From JAFGNW01 sp964618515 (GTDB lineage Bacteria > Zixibacteria > MSB-5A5 > GN15 > FEB-12), in NCBI GenBank assembly GCA_964618515.1, contig CAZUAS010000027.1, positions 1-31,814 on the forward strand: 31,814 nucleotides of DNA, written 5' to 3'. Position numbers and translations under genes: made by a program. Below, one piece after another: positions 9,001-16,234 of the stretch. A model generated the notes under the pieces. That model searched no databases. It saw nothing but the letters and a program-made list of their open reading frames with translations, and was not told the origin of the DNA. Each line of letters begins with the position of its first letter. The first letter of the stretch is position 1.

Positions 9001-9491
9001 AACAGCAGTATTATCTCCCGTATGATGGTGTCAAAAGAGTGAGTGGTCGCAAGAGCCTTGACCAGGAAATCGGTATCGCTTTGTTGTCCCCTGAGCACCA
9101 AAGACGGAGGGAAGAGCTTCACGAATGATGGCGGGGGCTGAATAACCGTCGCCTGGCTCTGATGGATTTCGGTCCACTTAAGACCACGGGGAATAACACC
9201 CGGTTGTTCCTCGTGACTGTACAGTTCGATGATATAACGGAGAATGTCTATAAGAACACTGATGGACGTAAGTTCACCACCATGGACCGGTTGTGGTAAC
9301 CGGGCACTGGCGGCCCGCTTCTGGTTAATACGGTCGGCCAAACGTCGAAGAAAATATACCTCTTTAGCCGGGGACAGCTCTTCGGGCATTTCCTCAAACG
9401 TCTGTAGTTCCAGCCAGTTCCAGGTTTTACGGGACAGAGGAAAACCAAACTGGCCGTAATTGCGAAGTATGTTTAATAAAGCGGCTTTCAT
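6018..9491 (-). CDS. Very large GH13 (alpha-amylase family) protein, cytoplasmic
   Basis: 1157 residues with no signal peptide or membrane segment. The (beta/alpha)8 catalytic domain spans about residues 310-690. Region I is DMVPNH (Asp412-His417), region II IIRFD (Arg530, nucleophile Asp532), region III LLLAEAF (acid/base Glu597) and region IV NNPDE (Asp658). All three catalytic carboxylates are present, but the usual His of region IV (NHD) is Pro657. This recalls the NTPD form I remember from GlgE-type maltosyltransferases. A helical region of about 300 residues precedes the barrel. A long C-terminal part contains a Thr/Pro/Asp-rich linker near residue 955-985 and a final helical domain. 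The likely role is an intracellular alpha-glucan hydrolase or glucanotransferase; the exact substrate is not deducible. It is a lone gene, convergent with the PorV-like frame and divergent from the peptidase. No ribosome binding site precedes ATG 9491. Confidence 0.88.
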   Translation of the reverse strand: MKAALLNILRNYGQFGFPLSRKTWNWLELQTFEEMPEELSPAKEVYFLRRLADRINQKRAASARLPQPVHGGELTSISVLIDILRYIIELYSHEEQPGVIPRGLKWTEIHQSQATVIQPPPSFVKLFPPSLVLRGQQSDTDFLVKALATTHSFDTIIREIILLFLSMTNPALKPYRLLFDDTDLKTETPYEPLVKSLEKFFSTQPPFKPVGLTLFECLYAPIRDSSDSLEGQLHYIRRNWAHFLPLELLERLLLAIDVLEEERTLRGLGPGPLEALRFDHDAYGIDLAYGEPAAFSRDADWMSNVVLIAKSIYVWLYQLSRKYQRNISILSDIPDEELDQLARWGFSGLWLIGLWERSSASQKIKQMMGNPEAAASAYSLYDYIIAHDLGGEEAFQQLKKRAWQRGIRLASDMVPNHMGIYSKWVIEHPQWFLQTSYPPFPVYQYTGNDLSDDPRVCIQIEDGYWHHRDAAVVFKRIDKWTGDTRYIYHGNDGTSMPWNDTAQLNFLLPEVREAVIQTILHVARKFPIIRFDAAMTLAKRHYQRLWFPQPGEGGAIPSRAEHGMTRAQFDAHLPKEFWREVVDRVAKEVPDTLLLAEAFWLMEGYFVRTLGMHRVYNSAFMNMLKMEDNAKYRTTVKNVLEFSPEVLKRFVNFMNNPDERTAVDQFGRGDKYFGVAVLMVTMPGLPMFGHGQIEGFTEKYGMEYRRSYWDEQVDWDMVRRHETAIFPLMRRRHLFSGAANFAFYDFITSQGWVDENVMAYSNRAGHERAVILYNNAYNTTSGYIHTSTAINIGENEQTRLIRRTLAEALALNNEANCFYTFRDYQSGLEYIRSSRDIFERGLFAQLHAYQYHAFLDFREIHDTDGSWWALNRRLNGAGVPNIDEARRELQFEPLLKPYQELMNPDMLHTFDKLETTVSDKYKTAVFNFYTAVKQYIDSPVDIEPLVEQFMKKFTRLLESQTTDVTPKIPTDTDTISHDTASPTPTGCSHIIIAFLSLEALETLSVINEKTSTRDFLLARIEEWLLPKVIRQAFDQYLSDRDRSYWDSRLVLVLLSRPELPVPSENRSLGEAFQSALVIAPVREYLQIHMYNDILWLNKERLERMLEVLTFARSFTATPSSPDIADLSMNKKQILATAEKADYQVEKMITLLAGTLKV

Positions 9492-9492
9492 C

Positions 9493-9507
9493 TTGTTATT
9501 ATAACAA
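9493..9507 (-). promoter_or_regulatory. Perfect 15-bp dyad overlapping a TATAAT box at the GH13 start codon
   Basis: TTGTTAT-T-ATAACAA is a perfect inverted repeat with 7-bp arms, one nt from the GH13 ATG (9491). Read on the - strand it contains TATAAT (9503-9498), with a poor -35 (TTTTAA) 17 nt upstream. A start site about 7 nt downstream of that box would fall on or next to the ATG, giving a leaderless message. This fits the lack of a Shine-Dalgarno sequence. The dyad could be the binding site of a repressor. This is inference from sequence only. Confidence 0.5.
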
Positions 9508-9895
9508 TTTAATAATCGGCTTAAAAAACCGGCAGATGAGGTTTTTTATCCAAATTTAAAACAAAATATATAAAAATTGAAGAATAAATGCTAATTAAAT
9601 GTGAAGCTTTAAATTGATAGTTCTTCCAGCCCGGCTGATAATCCGGGAAATTGCCTACCCACAAAAAAGAACGAAAGGTGAGGTTATAAATTCGCATCAG
9701 AGTGGAGTGTGGCTGAAAAAGGATATATGCTTTAAAATGGTGTGCGTGTGCCGGGGAATATAATTCGGTTATGTTTCTTATATGAAGCTCTTATTTGGGG
9801 AGATATTTTTTAATCGCCTTGACAGCAAAAAACGTCTATTTTATCTTGGTTTAAATTACTGGCGAAGAAAAATTAATAAATTGAGGGTAAGATTG
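9508..9895. other. Divergent intergenic region between GH13 and prolyl oligopeptidase genes
   Basis: AT-rich, and includes the 5' extension (9782-9895) of the peptidase frame that I do not regard as coding. It carries the - strand GH13 upstream region and a good + strand promoter at 9819-9847. No RNA gene or repeat was recognised in the rest. Confidence 0.5.
9819..9847 (+). promoter_or_regulatory. Sigma-70-type promoter of the prolyl oligopeptidase gene
   Basis: A perfect -35 TTGACA (9819-9824), 17-nt spacer and -10 TATCTT (9842-9847, 4 of 6 consensus). The predicted start site near 9854 leaves a leader of about 42 nt before ATG 9896. It lies inside the upstream in-frame extension, which argues against a start at 9782. 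Confidence 0.6.
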
Positions 9896-11995
9896 ATGAT
9901 GCAGTTATGGAAAAGAAATTCGGATTTGATAGGGTTTTTCTGTATAGCGATACTTCTGGGTATCACCGGCTGTGAGAAAAAAATATCCTATCCGGTGACG
10001 GAAGTTAAAACCGTGACGGATACCCTTCATGGGACTGTTATTGAGGACCCTTATCGCTGGCTGGAGGACCAGAATTCTCCTGAAACCAGAGCCTGGATAG
10101 AAGCGCAGACTGCATTGCTTGATTCATTAAAGAGAGAATTTCCCGGAGTGGATAAAATCCGCCAACGCTTGCTGGAGTTAATAAAGGTCGATGCAGCCGG
10201 GATACCGACCGAAGCCGGTGGCAAATATTTTTATTCGGCGCGCTCCAAAGATGAAGAATTGTATTCGATTTATATTCGCGAAGGTCTGGAGGGTCCCGAA
10301 AAGAAACTGGTTGACCCCCGGCAATTGGATGAGAATTTGACCCGAAGTGTGGAAATTCAGGCGGTTTCCGATAACGGCGACTTGCTGGCTTATAATGTTC
10401 GCGAAGCCGGTCAGGATGAAGTAATTGTTAAAATAATGAACGTGAATAGCGGTCAATACCTGGAAGACGAGTTTCCCAAAGCTTATTATACCAGCCTGGA
10501 TTTTACCAGGGATAATAAAGGCTGTTATTATGGTCGCATGGAAAAAGAAGGCAGCCGGATTTATTTTCATCGTTTTGGCACCCCTTTCACCGAAGACCGG
10601 CTGATTTTTGGCGAGGGTTATGATGCCCAAAAGTATATTTCAGCCTCTTTATCCGAGGATAAGAAATATTTGATGATAGTTGTTTACCACGGCGCCGGCG
10701 GGTTGAAAACCGAGGTCTGGCTTAAGGATATTTCAAAAGACGGTCCTGTCAAACCCATAGTCACAGATATCGAGGCACAATTCAGTCCCGTTATAATTGA
10801 TAATATGATATATTTCCTTACCGACTGGAAGGCGCCGAATAAACGTGTATTGGCGGTTGACCTGGCTAAACCCGCTGTTGAGAACTGGCAGGAGATAATT
10901 CCTGAAAAGGAATTTCCTATCGAGAACCTAAGTCCGGCGGGAGGAAAACTGTTCGTCGAATATCTCGAAAACGTCACCGGGCATATCAGGATTTTCAACC
11001 CTAAGGGAGAACTTTCGGGTGAAGTGGCACTGCCTGCGCTGGGTTCGGTCAGCGGGATGTACGGCCGCTGGGCGGGTAAGGAAGCTTTCTATAAATTCTC
11101 CACCTATACTATCCCGGAAACGATTTTTCGTTTTGATGTATCCAGCGGTAAGAGTTTTGTCTGGAGTGAAAAAAAAGTACCGTTTGCCAGTAATGATTAC
11201 GAAGTTAGTCAGGTCTGGTTTACTTCCCGGGACAGCACCCAGGTACCGATGTTCCTGGTTTATAAAAAGGGATTAAAGCTGGACGGCCAAAATCCCACCC
11301 TGCTGACCGGATATGGAGGTTTCTCGGCAAGCATGACGCCATATTTTTCGGTTCGTTATGCCATGTGGCTGGAGATGGGAGGTATGCTGGCGGAAGTCAA
11401 TCTTCGCGGGGGCTCCGAATTCGGCGAAGCCTGGCATCGGGCGGGCATGCTGGAAAACAAACAAAATACCTTCGATGATTTTATCGCCGCCGCTGAGTGG
11501 TTAATCGATAATAAATACACCCGGCCTTCCCGGCTGGCTTTATTCGGCGGCAGTAACGGTGGTCTTCTGATGGGAGCGGTTTTAACCCAACGGCCCGAAT
11601 TGTTCAAAGCCATTGTCTGTACTTACCCGTTACTCGACATGCTTCGCTATCACAAATTTTTACTCGGCCCTCTGTGGGTTTCTGAATACGGCAGTGCCGA
11701 CAATGCCGAACAGTTTGATTATATCTATAAGTATTCACCTTATCATCATGTCAAAAAAGGTGTTTCATACCCGGCAGTGCTGTTTATAACCGGCGATGGC
11801 GACACGCGTGTTGACCCGATGCATGCCCGGAAAATGACTGCTATGCTTCAAGCCCGTACCGGTTCCAGTAATCCCATTCTACTGCATTATGAAACGGCTA
11901 TAGGTCATTCCGGGGGACTGGCGATTTCAAAGGGCATAGAACAGGAGATTGATATGCAGGGTTTTCTGAGCTGGCAACTCGGTCTTAAACTTTGA
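9896..11995 (+). CDS. Prolyl oligopeptidase (S9A family), lipoprotein
   Basis: Serine peptidase that cleaves short peptides after proline; 699 residues from ATG 9896. Residues 1-22 or so form a lipoprotein signal ending in lipobox GITGC, so it is anchored to a membrane facing the periplasm. The N-terminal S9 signature (YPVTEVKTVTDTLHGTVIEDPYRWLED) and the beta-propeller follow. The alpha/beta-hydrolase domain starts near residue 470. Catalytic triad: Ser553 in GGSNGG, Asp636 in GDGDTRVDP, His671 in AIGHSGG. The frame is open back to 9782, but 9896 is chosen because GAGGG (9883-9887) is 8 nt upstream, the signal peptide starts there, and the promoter lies at 9819-9847. An adjacent ATG at 9899 would be equivalent. 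It is transcribed alone. Confidence 0.93.
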   Translation: MMQLWKRNSDLIGFFCIAILLGITGCEKKISYPVTEVKTVTDTLHGTVIEDPYRWLEDQNSPETRAWIEAQTALLDSLKREFPGVDKIRQRLLELIKVDAAGIPTEAGGKYFYSARSKDEELYSIYIREGLEGPEKKLVDPRQLDENLTRSVEIQAVSDNGDLLAYNVREAGQDEVIVKIMNVNSGQYLEDEFPKAYYTSLDFTRDNKGCYYGRMEKEGSRIYFHRFGTPFTEDRLIFGEGYDAQKYISASLSEDKKYLMIVVYHGAGGLKTEVWLKDISKDGPVKPIVTDIEAQFSPVIIDNMIYFLTDWKAPNKRVLAVDLAKPAVENWQEIIPEKEFPIENLSPAGGKLFVEYLENVTGHIRIFNPKGELSGEVALPALGSVSGMYGRWAGKEAFYKFSTYTIPETIFRFDVSSGKSFVWSEKKVPFASNDYEVSQVWFTSRDSTQVPMFLVYKKGLKLDGQNPTLLTGYGGFSASMTPYFSVRYAMWLEMGGMLAEVNLRGGSEFGEAWHRAGMLENKQNTFDDFIAAAEWLIDNKYTRPSRLALFGGSNGGLLMGAVLTQRPELFKAIVCTYPLLDMLRYHKFLLGPLWVSEYGSADNAEQFDYIYKYSPYHHVKKGVSYPAVLFITGDGDTRVDPMHARKMTAMLQARTGSSNPILLHYETAIGHSGGLAISKGIEQEIDMQGFLSWQLGLKL

Positions 11996-12124
11996 TTAAA
12001 GTCGGGTACGAAAAGTCAGACAGTTGGATAATGAGCCCGTTTTATGATTTATAATTAGTTGACTCGGATAGCAGACTTGTTTTATTTTTTTATACCGTAC
12101 AAGCTTGTAACTAAGAAGGCAAAC

Positions 12125-12391
12125 ATGTGGTTAAAATGCACCCTGTGCAAATACACTTTTTATGGTTCCGCCAGAGACTGGGGGCAACCGTGTCCCCAGA
12201 AAAATTGCGAAGGAACCCTCGCTTATGATACCGGTTTTCAAGCATATTTTCCGACCAGTTCGCCCAATCTTATGAGGCGGTATTTTAAATGCAGTTACAG
12301 CAAGAAAATTATCCCCGAAGGTGAAATGGACCGGATGAATTTGAGAAAATGTGTCCGGTGCGGAAAAGTTGGAGGAATGTCGCCGATTTAA
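12125..12391 (+). CDS. Small zinc-ribbon protein, unknown function
   Basis: 88 residues with seven cysteines. C5-x2-C8 and C23-x4-C28 make one likely zinc site. C56 and C76-x2-C79 (RKCVRCGK) may make a second, though the partner of C56 is missing (CSYSKK). There is no signal peptide or membrane segment, and it has a basic middle (NLMRRYFKCSYSKK). ATG 12125 is chosen because AAGAAGG (12113-12119) precedes it by 5 nt; an upstream TTG at 12059 in the same frame has no such signal. I do not recognise the family. It may bind nucleic acid or a protein partner. It is followed by a terminator-like hairpin. Confidence 0.72.
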   Translation: MWLKCTLCKYTFYGSARDWGQPCPQKNCEGTLAYDTGFQAYFPTSSPNLMRRYFKCSYSKKIIPEGEMDRMNLRKCVRCGKVGGMSPI

Positions 12392-12410
12392 GCGTATTTA
12401 TAAAATTAGG

Positions 12411-12467
12411 AAAGGTCGAAACCACTATGCCACAATAAAACGGCGAAAATGATTCCGACCTTTTTTT
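12411..12467 (+). terminator. Terminator-like hairpin with long loop
   Basis: AAAGGTCGAAACCA (12411-12424) pairs with TGATTCCGACCTTT (two mismatches) across a loop of about 25-28 nt, followed by seven Ts ending at 12467. The loop is longer than usual, so the strength is uncertain. It lies 20 nt after the zinc-ribbon stop and 18 nt from the end of the convergent DUF1761 gene. Confidence 0.55.
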
Positions 12468-12484
12468 ATGTTCATTTTCCTGGA

Positions 12485-12895
12485 CTAACGCCAGGCGCCG
12501 ATAATTATCCCGGCAATTACGAAACTGACCAGGTGGTAGAGAATGTTAATGACTGTTAAACCTGCCGGTCTTTTTTCAAAGGTATCGTTTATTCCCATTG
12601 AGGTTAAAACAAAACACGCGCCCACCAGTATAGCGATGGTTATCCCGTCGGCTATAGTGGTCCGGGCGGTCATGACCATCAGCCGGGCAATACCATAACA
12701 GGCGATAAAAGAGCCGATAATAGCAATTATGTAATTAATTGCCGAGGCATCGGCAACAACCTGTTCTTTGGTTTTTTTAATACCTTTCATCCAGGCATTA
12801 CCAAACAGTATCGAGGAATACCAGATCCCTCCCAGAACCATATAGACGACGGCGGCTACCAGGACAGCCCAGTAATTCATTGTCATTGTTTCCAT
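12485..12895 (-). CDS. DUF1761 family integral membrane protein
   Basis: 136 residues with four predicted membrane helices: about 7-28 (YWAVLVAAVVYMVLGGIWYS), 53-75 (INYIIAIIGSFIACYGIARL), 83-102 and 113-134 (ILYHLVSFVIAGIIIGAW). The first-helix pattern with GGIWYS and FG-x-AWMKG just after it matches DUF1761, a family of unknown function. The start at 12895 has AGGATGAG about 5 nt upstream on the - strand; METMTM offers a second Met in frame at residue 4. Located in the inner membrane. It is 121 nt downstream of the VOC-nitroreductase gene on the same strand, so co-transcription is possible but not shown. Confidence 0.82.
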   Translation of the reverse strand: METMTMNYWAVLVAAVVYMVLGGIWYSSILFGNAWMKGIKKTKEQVVADASAINYIIAIIGSFIACYGIARLMVMTARTTIADGITIAILVGACFVLTSMGINDTFEKRPAGLTVINILYHLVSFVIAGIIIGAWR

Positions 12896-13016
12896 TTTAT
12901 CTCATCCTTGATTTAAAATTTATGGTTTGAGCCTTGAGCTTATGATTAAATTATATAATTATCCAAAACGTACATATCTGAAAAGTAATCGCTCATCTTG
13001 ACAATTAGATTTCAAT

Positions 13017-13853
13017 TCATTCTCTGATAAATTCCTCCAGGGCTTTTCGTTCCGGGGCTGTCTTTGCCGGTTCAAGGGGAAATCCCAGAGGTGTAATGGT
13101 GGCTATATAGTGGTCTCTGGGTATGTTCAGCCGGTCTTTGATATCATCACGGTCCATAGCCGCTATCCAGCAGGTACCCAACCCGTAAAACCAGGCGGCC
13201 AGGATGAAGTGATATGCCGCAATACAGCCGTCCTGAATATATCGTCGCGATATAGCGGGGTCGGCACCGATAACCACGGCCACAGGTGCGTTGCCAATCG
13301 GTTGCGTACTTTTATCACGGGTTTTTGACAGCCACATTAACAGTTCCCGGTCTTTTATAAATTTGAAATAATACGGCTGAGAATTACGGGCGGTGGGAGC
13401 AAAACGCGATAATTCCAGAACCTGCCGAATTAAGCTTTCGGGAATCTCGGTATTTTCAAATTGACGGAAACTTCGCCTGGTTAGTAAGAGCCTGTCCCCC
13501 GACATATATGAAGTAATCCGGTGGTCGAAAAACTGGAATTCCACGACTCGTTCTTCCGGGTCATGGGCAAAAAAATGATAAATATGGTATTTTTCATTTA
13601 TGGCGGGTACACTCATCGAAATATCTTTCAGCCGGTTGTGAAGTTTATCGATTTCATCTCTGCTTTCATAAAAGAAAGTCAGCATGGCCCGATTTTCAAC
13701 CTCCTCGCGCCGGCAAAAACCAAAGAGAAAGTTATGGTGCCTGAAAATAAGACAGTCTTTCTGTTCCAGCCACAACTCGCTACCGATTTGATTTAAATAA
13801 AATTCTCTCAATTCTTCAAGTTTTTGGGTCTTAAAAAAAATAATACCACTCAT
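13017..13853 (-). CDS. VOC (glyoxalase-like) and nitroreductase fusion protein
   Basis: 278 residues in two parts. Residues 1-112 read as one vicinal-oxygen-chelate module: an N-terminal strand with FYxNQIGSELWL, and HDPEERVVEFQFF at 97-109, which is the usual VOC end. Residues 120-278 are an FMN-dependent nitroreductase with RRSFRQF (Arg126-Ser128, FMN phosphate), LSRFAPTARNSQPY, and a C-terminal GLGTCWIA segment. The substrate is unknown. The nitroreductase half would be an NAD(P)H:flavin-dependent reductase, and the VOC half may bind substrate or metal. It has no signal peptide, so it acts in the cytoplasm. On the - strand GAGG lies about 7 nt before ATG. It is divergent from the histidine kinase gene. 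Confidence 0.8.
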   Translation of the reverse strand: MSGIIFFKTQKLEELREFYLNQIGSELWLEQKDCLIFRHHNFLFGFCRREEVENRAMLTFFYESRDEIDKLHNRLKDISMSVPAINEKYHIYHFFAHDPEERVVEFQFFDHRITSYMSGDRLLLTRRSFRQFENTEIPESLIRQVLELSRFAPTARNSQPYYFKFIKDRELLMWLSKTRDKSTQPIGNAPVAVVIGADPAISRRYIQDGCIAAYHFILAAWFYGLGTCWIAAMDRDDIKDRLNIPRDHYIATITPLGFPLEPAKTAPERKALEEFIRE

Positions 13854-14171
13854 GAGAAGCCTCGTTATGTTTCTTTTTTTATTACCGATTAAAAAATCAA
13901 GTTAATTGAATCTTATATTCCGGTCAAGAGTTCTCCGGGTGGTTTTTATTCCATTGAGGTACAAATACTTATAAGTCGTGACATTTTGATGACAACTTAT
14001 TATGTTATTTTTGATAATTTGTTTTTTTTCAATAACATTTCTGTTAATTTTTTGTGAACCGAAACGTCATCCAGGGCGTTTTAGGACATTACAGCTTAAT
14101 TGACAGAAAGATACACTTTATATTATAAATATATTGTATTGATAGTTCTTAGACTAACGAAGGTAAGACAG
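13854..14171. other. Divergent intergenic region with a candidate promoter for the two-component/heme unit
   Basis: A + strand candidate promoter is ATGACA (13989-13994), 18-nt spacer, GATAAT (14013-14018, 5 of 6 consensus). The stretch 14100-14171 is in frame with the kinase but I treat it as leader. The promoter of the VOC-nitroreductase gene must also be here. There is no RNA gene or repeat visible. Confidence 0.45.
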
Positions 14172-15521
14172 TTGCAAAAAGAGCATGAAAAAAGGTCCAT
14201 CCGCTTTGCCTTCCTGATATTTATCGTTATTGTCATATTTTCAGTTGGTCAATTAACATGGTGGTTGATTTTTCAAATAAATAATAACCAGGTAAAAAAA
14301 CAGCTTCAGCTGGAAAAATTGAACCTTGAGATTGATTATCTGGCGCATCATATCAACCGTGATTTCCAGAGTTTTATTGATATCGTATCAGTCAAGCTGG
14401 GTTCGGAGGGTGAACAAAAGCAAAGCCATGAGAAGTTTTTATCCCGCTTACTTGAAAACCCGGCTGTTTACGGTTATCTGGTAATTGACAGCACTCGCGC
14501 TGTAAAGTATCAGGGCGGTGTAATAGATTCGACTTATTACACCCGCATAAATGAACACACCTGGTTATTTTTTGACCCTCTTTACCCGGAGAAAATCATA
14601 AAAACACATAAAGCCAGGCTGCAATTCACCAATTCCGGCTTCAACAGCGGTGCGGGAAGGCCCTGGGTCAGCACGAATATGTTTAGTGTAGAACCGGCAG
14701 TTACTGAAGAGCTGGACAGGGAAGCCCGGCGTCATATAGTGATGTTTGTTTCAGAAGGCGTTTTTTTCATGTTGATAATCCTTTTCGGAGCGTTTCTTAT
14801 TTATCGTACCCTGCAGCGCTCGGAGGATTTAAAAGTCCAGCAGCAGAACTTCATTCAAGCCGTGACCCATGAATTCCGCACTCCTCTCACTTCGCTCAGA
14901 CTTTACCTGGAGACTCTACAATCCGGTAAGGTTAGTATCGAAAAAACAGGTGAGATTCATGCCCGGATGCTCGATGATTGCGACCGTCTGGATCTGATGA
15001 TTGATAATGTTCTTCAAGCCGGATTATACGAAAAAGGCAGTTATAAATTGCATCTGGTCAATACTGACCTGGCAGCCGACCTCAACGAATACCTGGACCG
15101 GCTGGAACCACTTTTCAAACGCCATAATGTTCAATTTTGTAGAGATATACAACCGAATCTCCATGTCAGAACGGATTACCCGGCGCTGGAACGAGCGGTC
15201 ACCGCCCTGGTGGACAATGCCATTAAATATACAGCCGGTGAAGAAAAAAAGATTACTATTGCTCTGATGAAAAAGGGTAATAATGCGGAAATAACTGTTA
15301 CCGATAACGGCTACGGGATTCCGCTAAAAGAACAGGAACGGATTTTTGACCGTTTTTACCGGGTAGGCAATGAACTGACAAGAACGGTTAAAGGGACCGG
15401 TCTGGGCTTGTACCTGGTCAAGCAGATTGTACAAGCCCATCGGGGAACTGTGACGGTATCCTCGGACGGTGATAATCAAGGTTCGGTATTTACCATTAAC
15501 CTGCCACTGGTGGAATCATGA
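14172..15521 (+). CDS. Membrane sensor histidine kinase
   Basis: Autophosphorylating sensor of a two-component system, 449 residues from TTG 14172. One membrane helix lies at about 9-30 and a second at about 188-210, leaving a periplasmic sensor domain of roughly 155 residues with no recognised fold. The cytoplasmic part has the H box VTHEFRTPLTSL (His233), N box DNAIKY (Asn349), G1 DNGYGIP, F box FDRFYR and G2 GTGLGLYL. The short linker after helix 2 shows no clear HAMP domain. TTG 14172 is preferred because GAAGG (14159-14163) lies about 8 nt upstream; an in-frame TTG at 14100 would add 24 residues. Its stop overlaps the regulator start (ATGA), so the two are translationally coupled. Confidence 0.92.
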   Translation: MQKEHEKRSIRFAFLIFIVIVIFSVGQLTWWLIFQINNNQVKKQLQLEKLNLEIDYLAHHINRDFQSFIDIVSVKLGSEGEQKQSHEKFLSRLLENPAVYGYLVIDSTRAVKYQGGVIDSTYYTRINEHTWLFFDPLYPEKIIKTHKARLQFTNSGFNSGAGRPWVSTNMFSVEPAVTEELDREARRHIVMFVSEGVFFMLIILFGAFLIYRTLQRSEDLKVQQQNFIQAVTHEFRTPLTSLRLYLETLQSGKVSIEKTGEIHARMLDDCDRLDLMIDNVLQAGLYEKGSYKLHLVNTDLAADLNEYLDRLEPLFKRHNVQFCRDIQPNLHVRTDYPALERAVTALVDNAIKYTAGEEKKITIALMKKGNNAEITVTDNGYGIPLKEQERIFDRFYRVGNELTRTVKGTGLGLYLVKQIVQAHRGTVTVSSDGDNQGSVFTINLPLVES

Positions 15522-16234
15522 GTAAAAGAATATTAATCGTTGAAGATGAAGAAAACATAGCCGATGGCCTCAGTTTGAATCTCGAGGCTGAGGGTTATGA
15601 AACGGTGGTCGCCGGCGACGGGAACAAGGCTTTGAACCTATGGCGACAGGGCGATTTTGATTTGATTTTGCTCGATATAATGTTGCCCGGCAAGGACGGT
15701 CTTGAGGTTTGTCGAACTATCCGCAAAGAATCCGGAAGGATACCCGTATTGTTTCTGACCGCGCGCGACCGCGAGGATGACCGGGTGGAAGGTTTTCTGG
15801 CTGGTGGTGATGATTACTTGACCAAACCCTTCAACTTGCAGGAATTGCTTCTGCGGGTGGGGGCTATTTTCCGCCGCCAGGTTTGGTACGGCAGCAGTAA
15901 ACTTAAAACCGACCGTCTGAAGTTCGGTGATTTCTGGGTCGATTTTAAAAGTTATCGAGCCCGGGGAATCGAGGGCGAAGTGGAGCTTTCTCAAAAGGAA
16001 TGCATGATAATGAAATTTCTTGCCGAGCACGCTGACGAGGTGGTGAGTCGGGATATGATTCTCGATGCGGTCTGGGGCTATAATATTTACCCCTCCAACC
16101 GGACGGTGGATAATTTTATTGTTAAACTGCGCAGACTTTTTGAAACGGATTCGACCCAGCCGGTCTATCTGCATACTATCTGGGGAACCGGGTATAAATT
16201 TACCCCTTCGGGAACGAAAAATGAAAAAGCATAA
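15518..16234 (+). CDS. OmpR/PhoB-family response regulator
   Basis: 238 residues. The receiver domain (3-118) has acidic residues Glu9, Asp10, Glu11, phosphoacceptor Asp53 (LILLDIMLPG), Thr81 and Lys103 (LTKPF). A winged-helix DNA-binding domain follows (about 135-232; SRDMILDAVWGY, SNRTVDNFIVKLR, WGTGYKF). It is the partner of the kinase with which it overlaps by 4 nt. Its last 14 nt overlap the start of hemE, so expression of the heme genes is probably coupled to it. Likely targets include its own operon, but no repeat-type binding site was recognised upstream. Confidence 0.95.
   Translation: MSKRILIVEDEENIADGLSLNLEAEGYETVVAGDGNKALNLWRQGDFDLILLDIMLPGKDGLEVCRTIRKESGRIPVLFLTARDREDDRVEGFLAGGDDYLTKPFNLQELLLRVGAIFRRQVWYGSSKLKTDRLKFGDFWVDFKSYRARGIEGEVELSQKECMIMKFLAEHADEVVSRDMILDAVWGYNIYPSNRTVDNFIVKLRRLFETDSTQPVYLHTIWGTGYKFTPSGTKNEKA

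Noticed and set aside
9782..9895. A longer N-terminus for the prolyl oligopeptidase
   Set aside because: A TTGACA-17-TATCTT promoter lies inside it, the lipoprotein signal peptide starts at 9896 and only 9896 has a good ribosome site.
16065..16220. An upstream extension of hemE inside the regulator gene
   Set aside because: It overlaps the conserved DNA-binding domain in another frame; HemE homologues start at MKKHNF or nearby.
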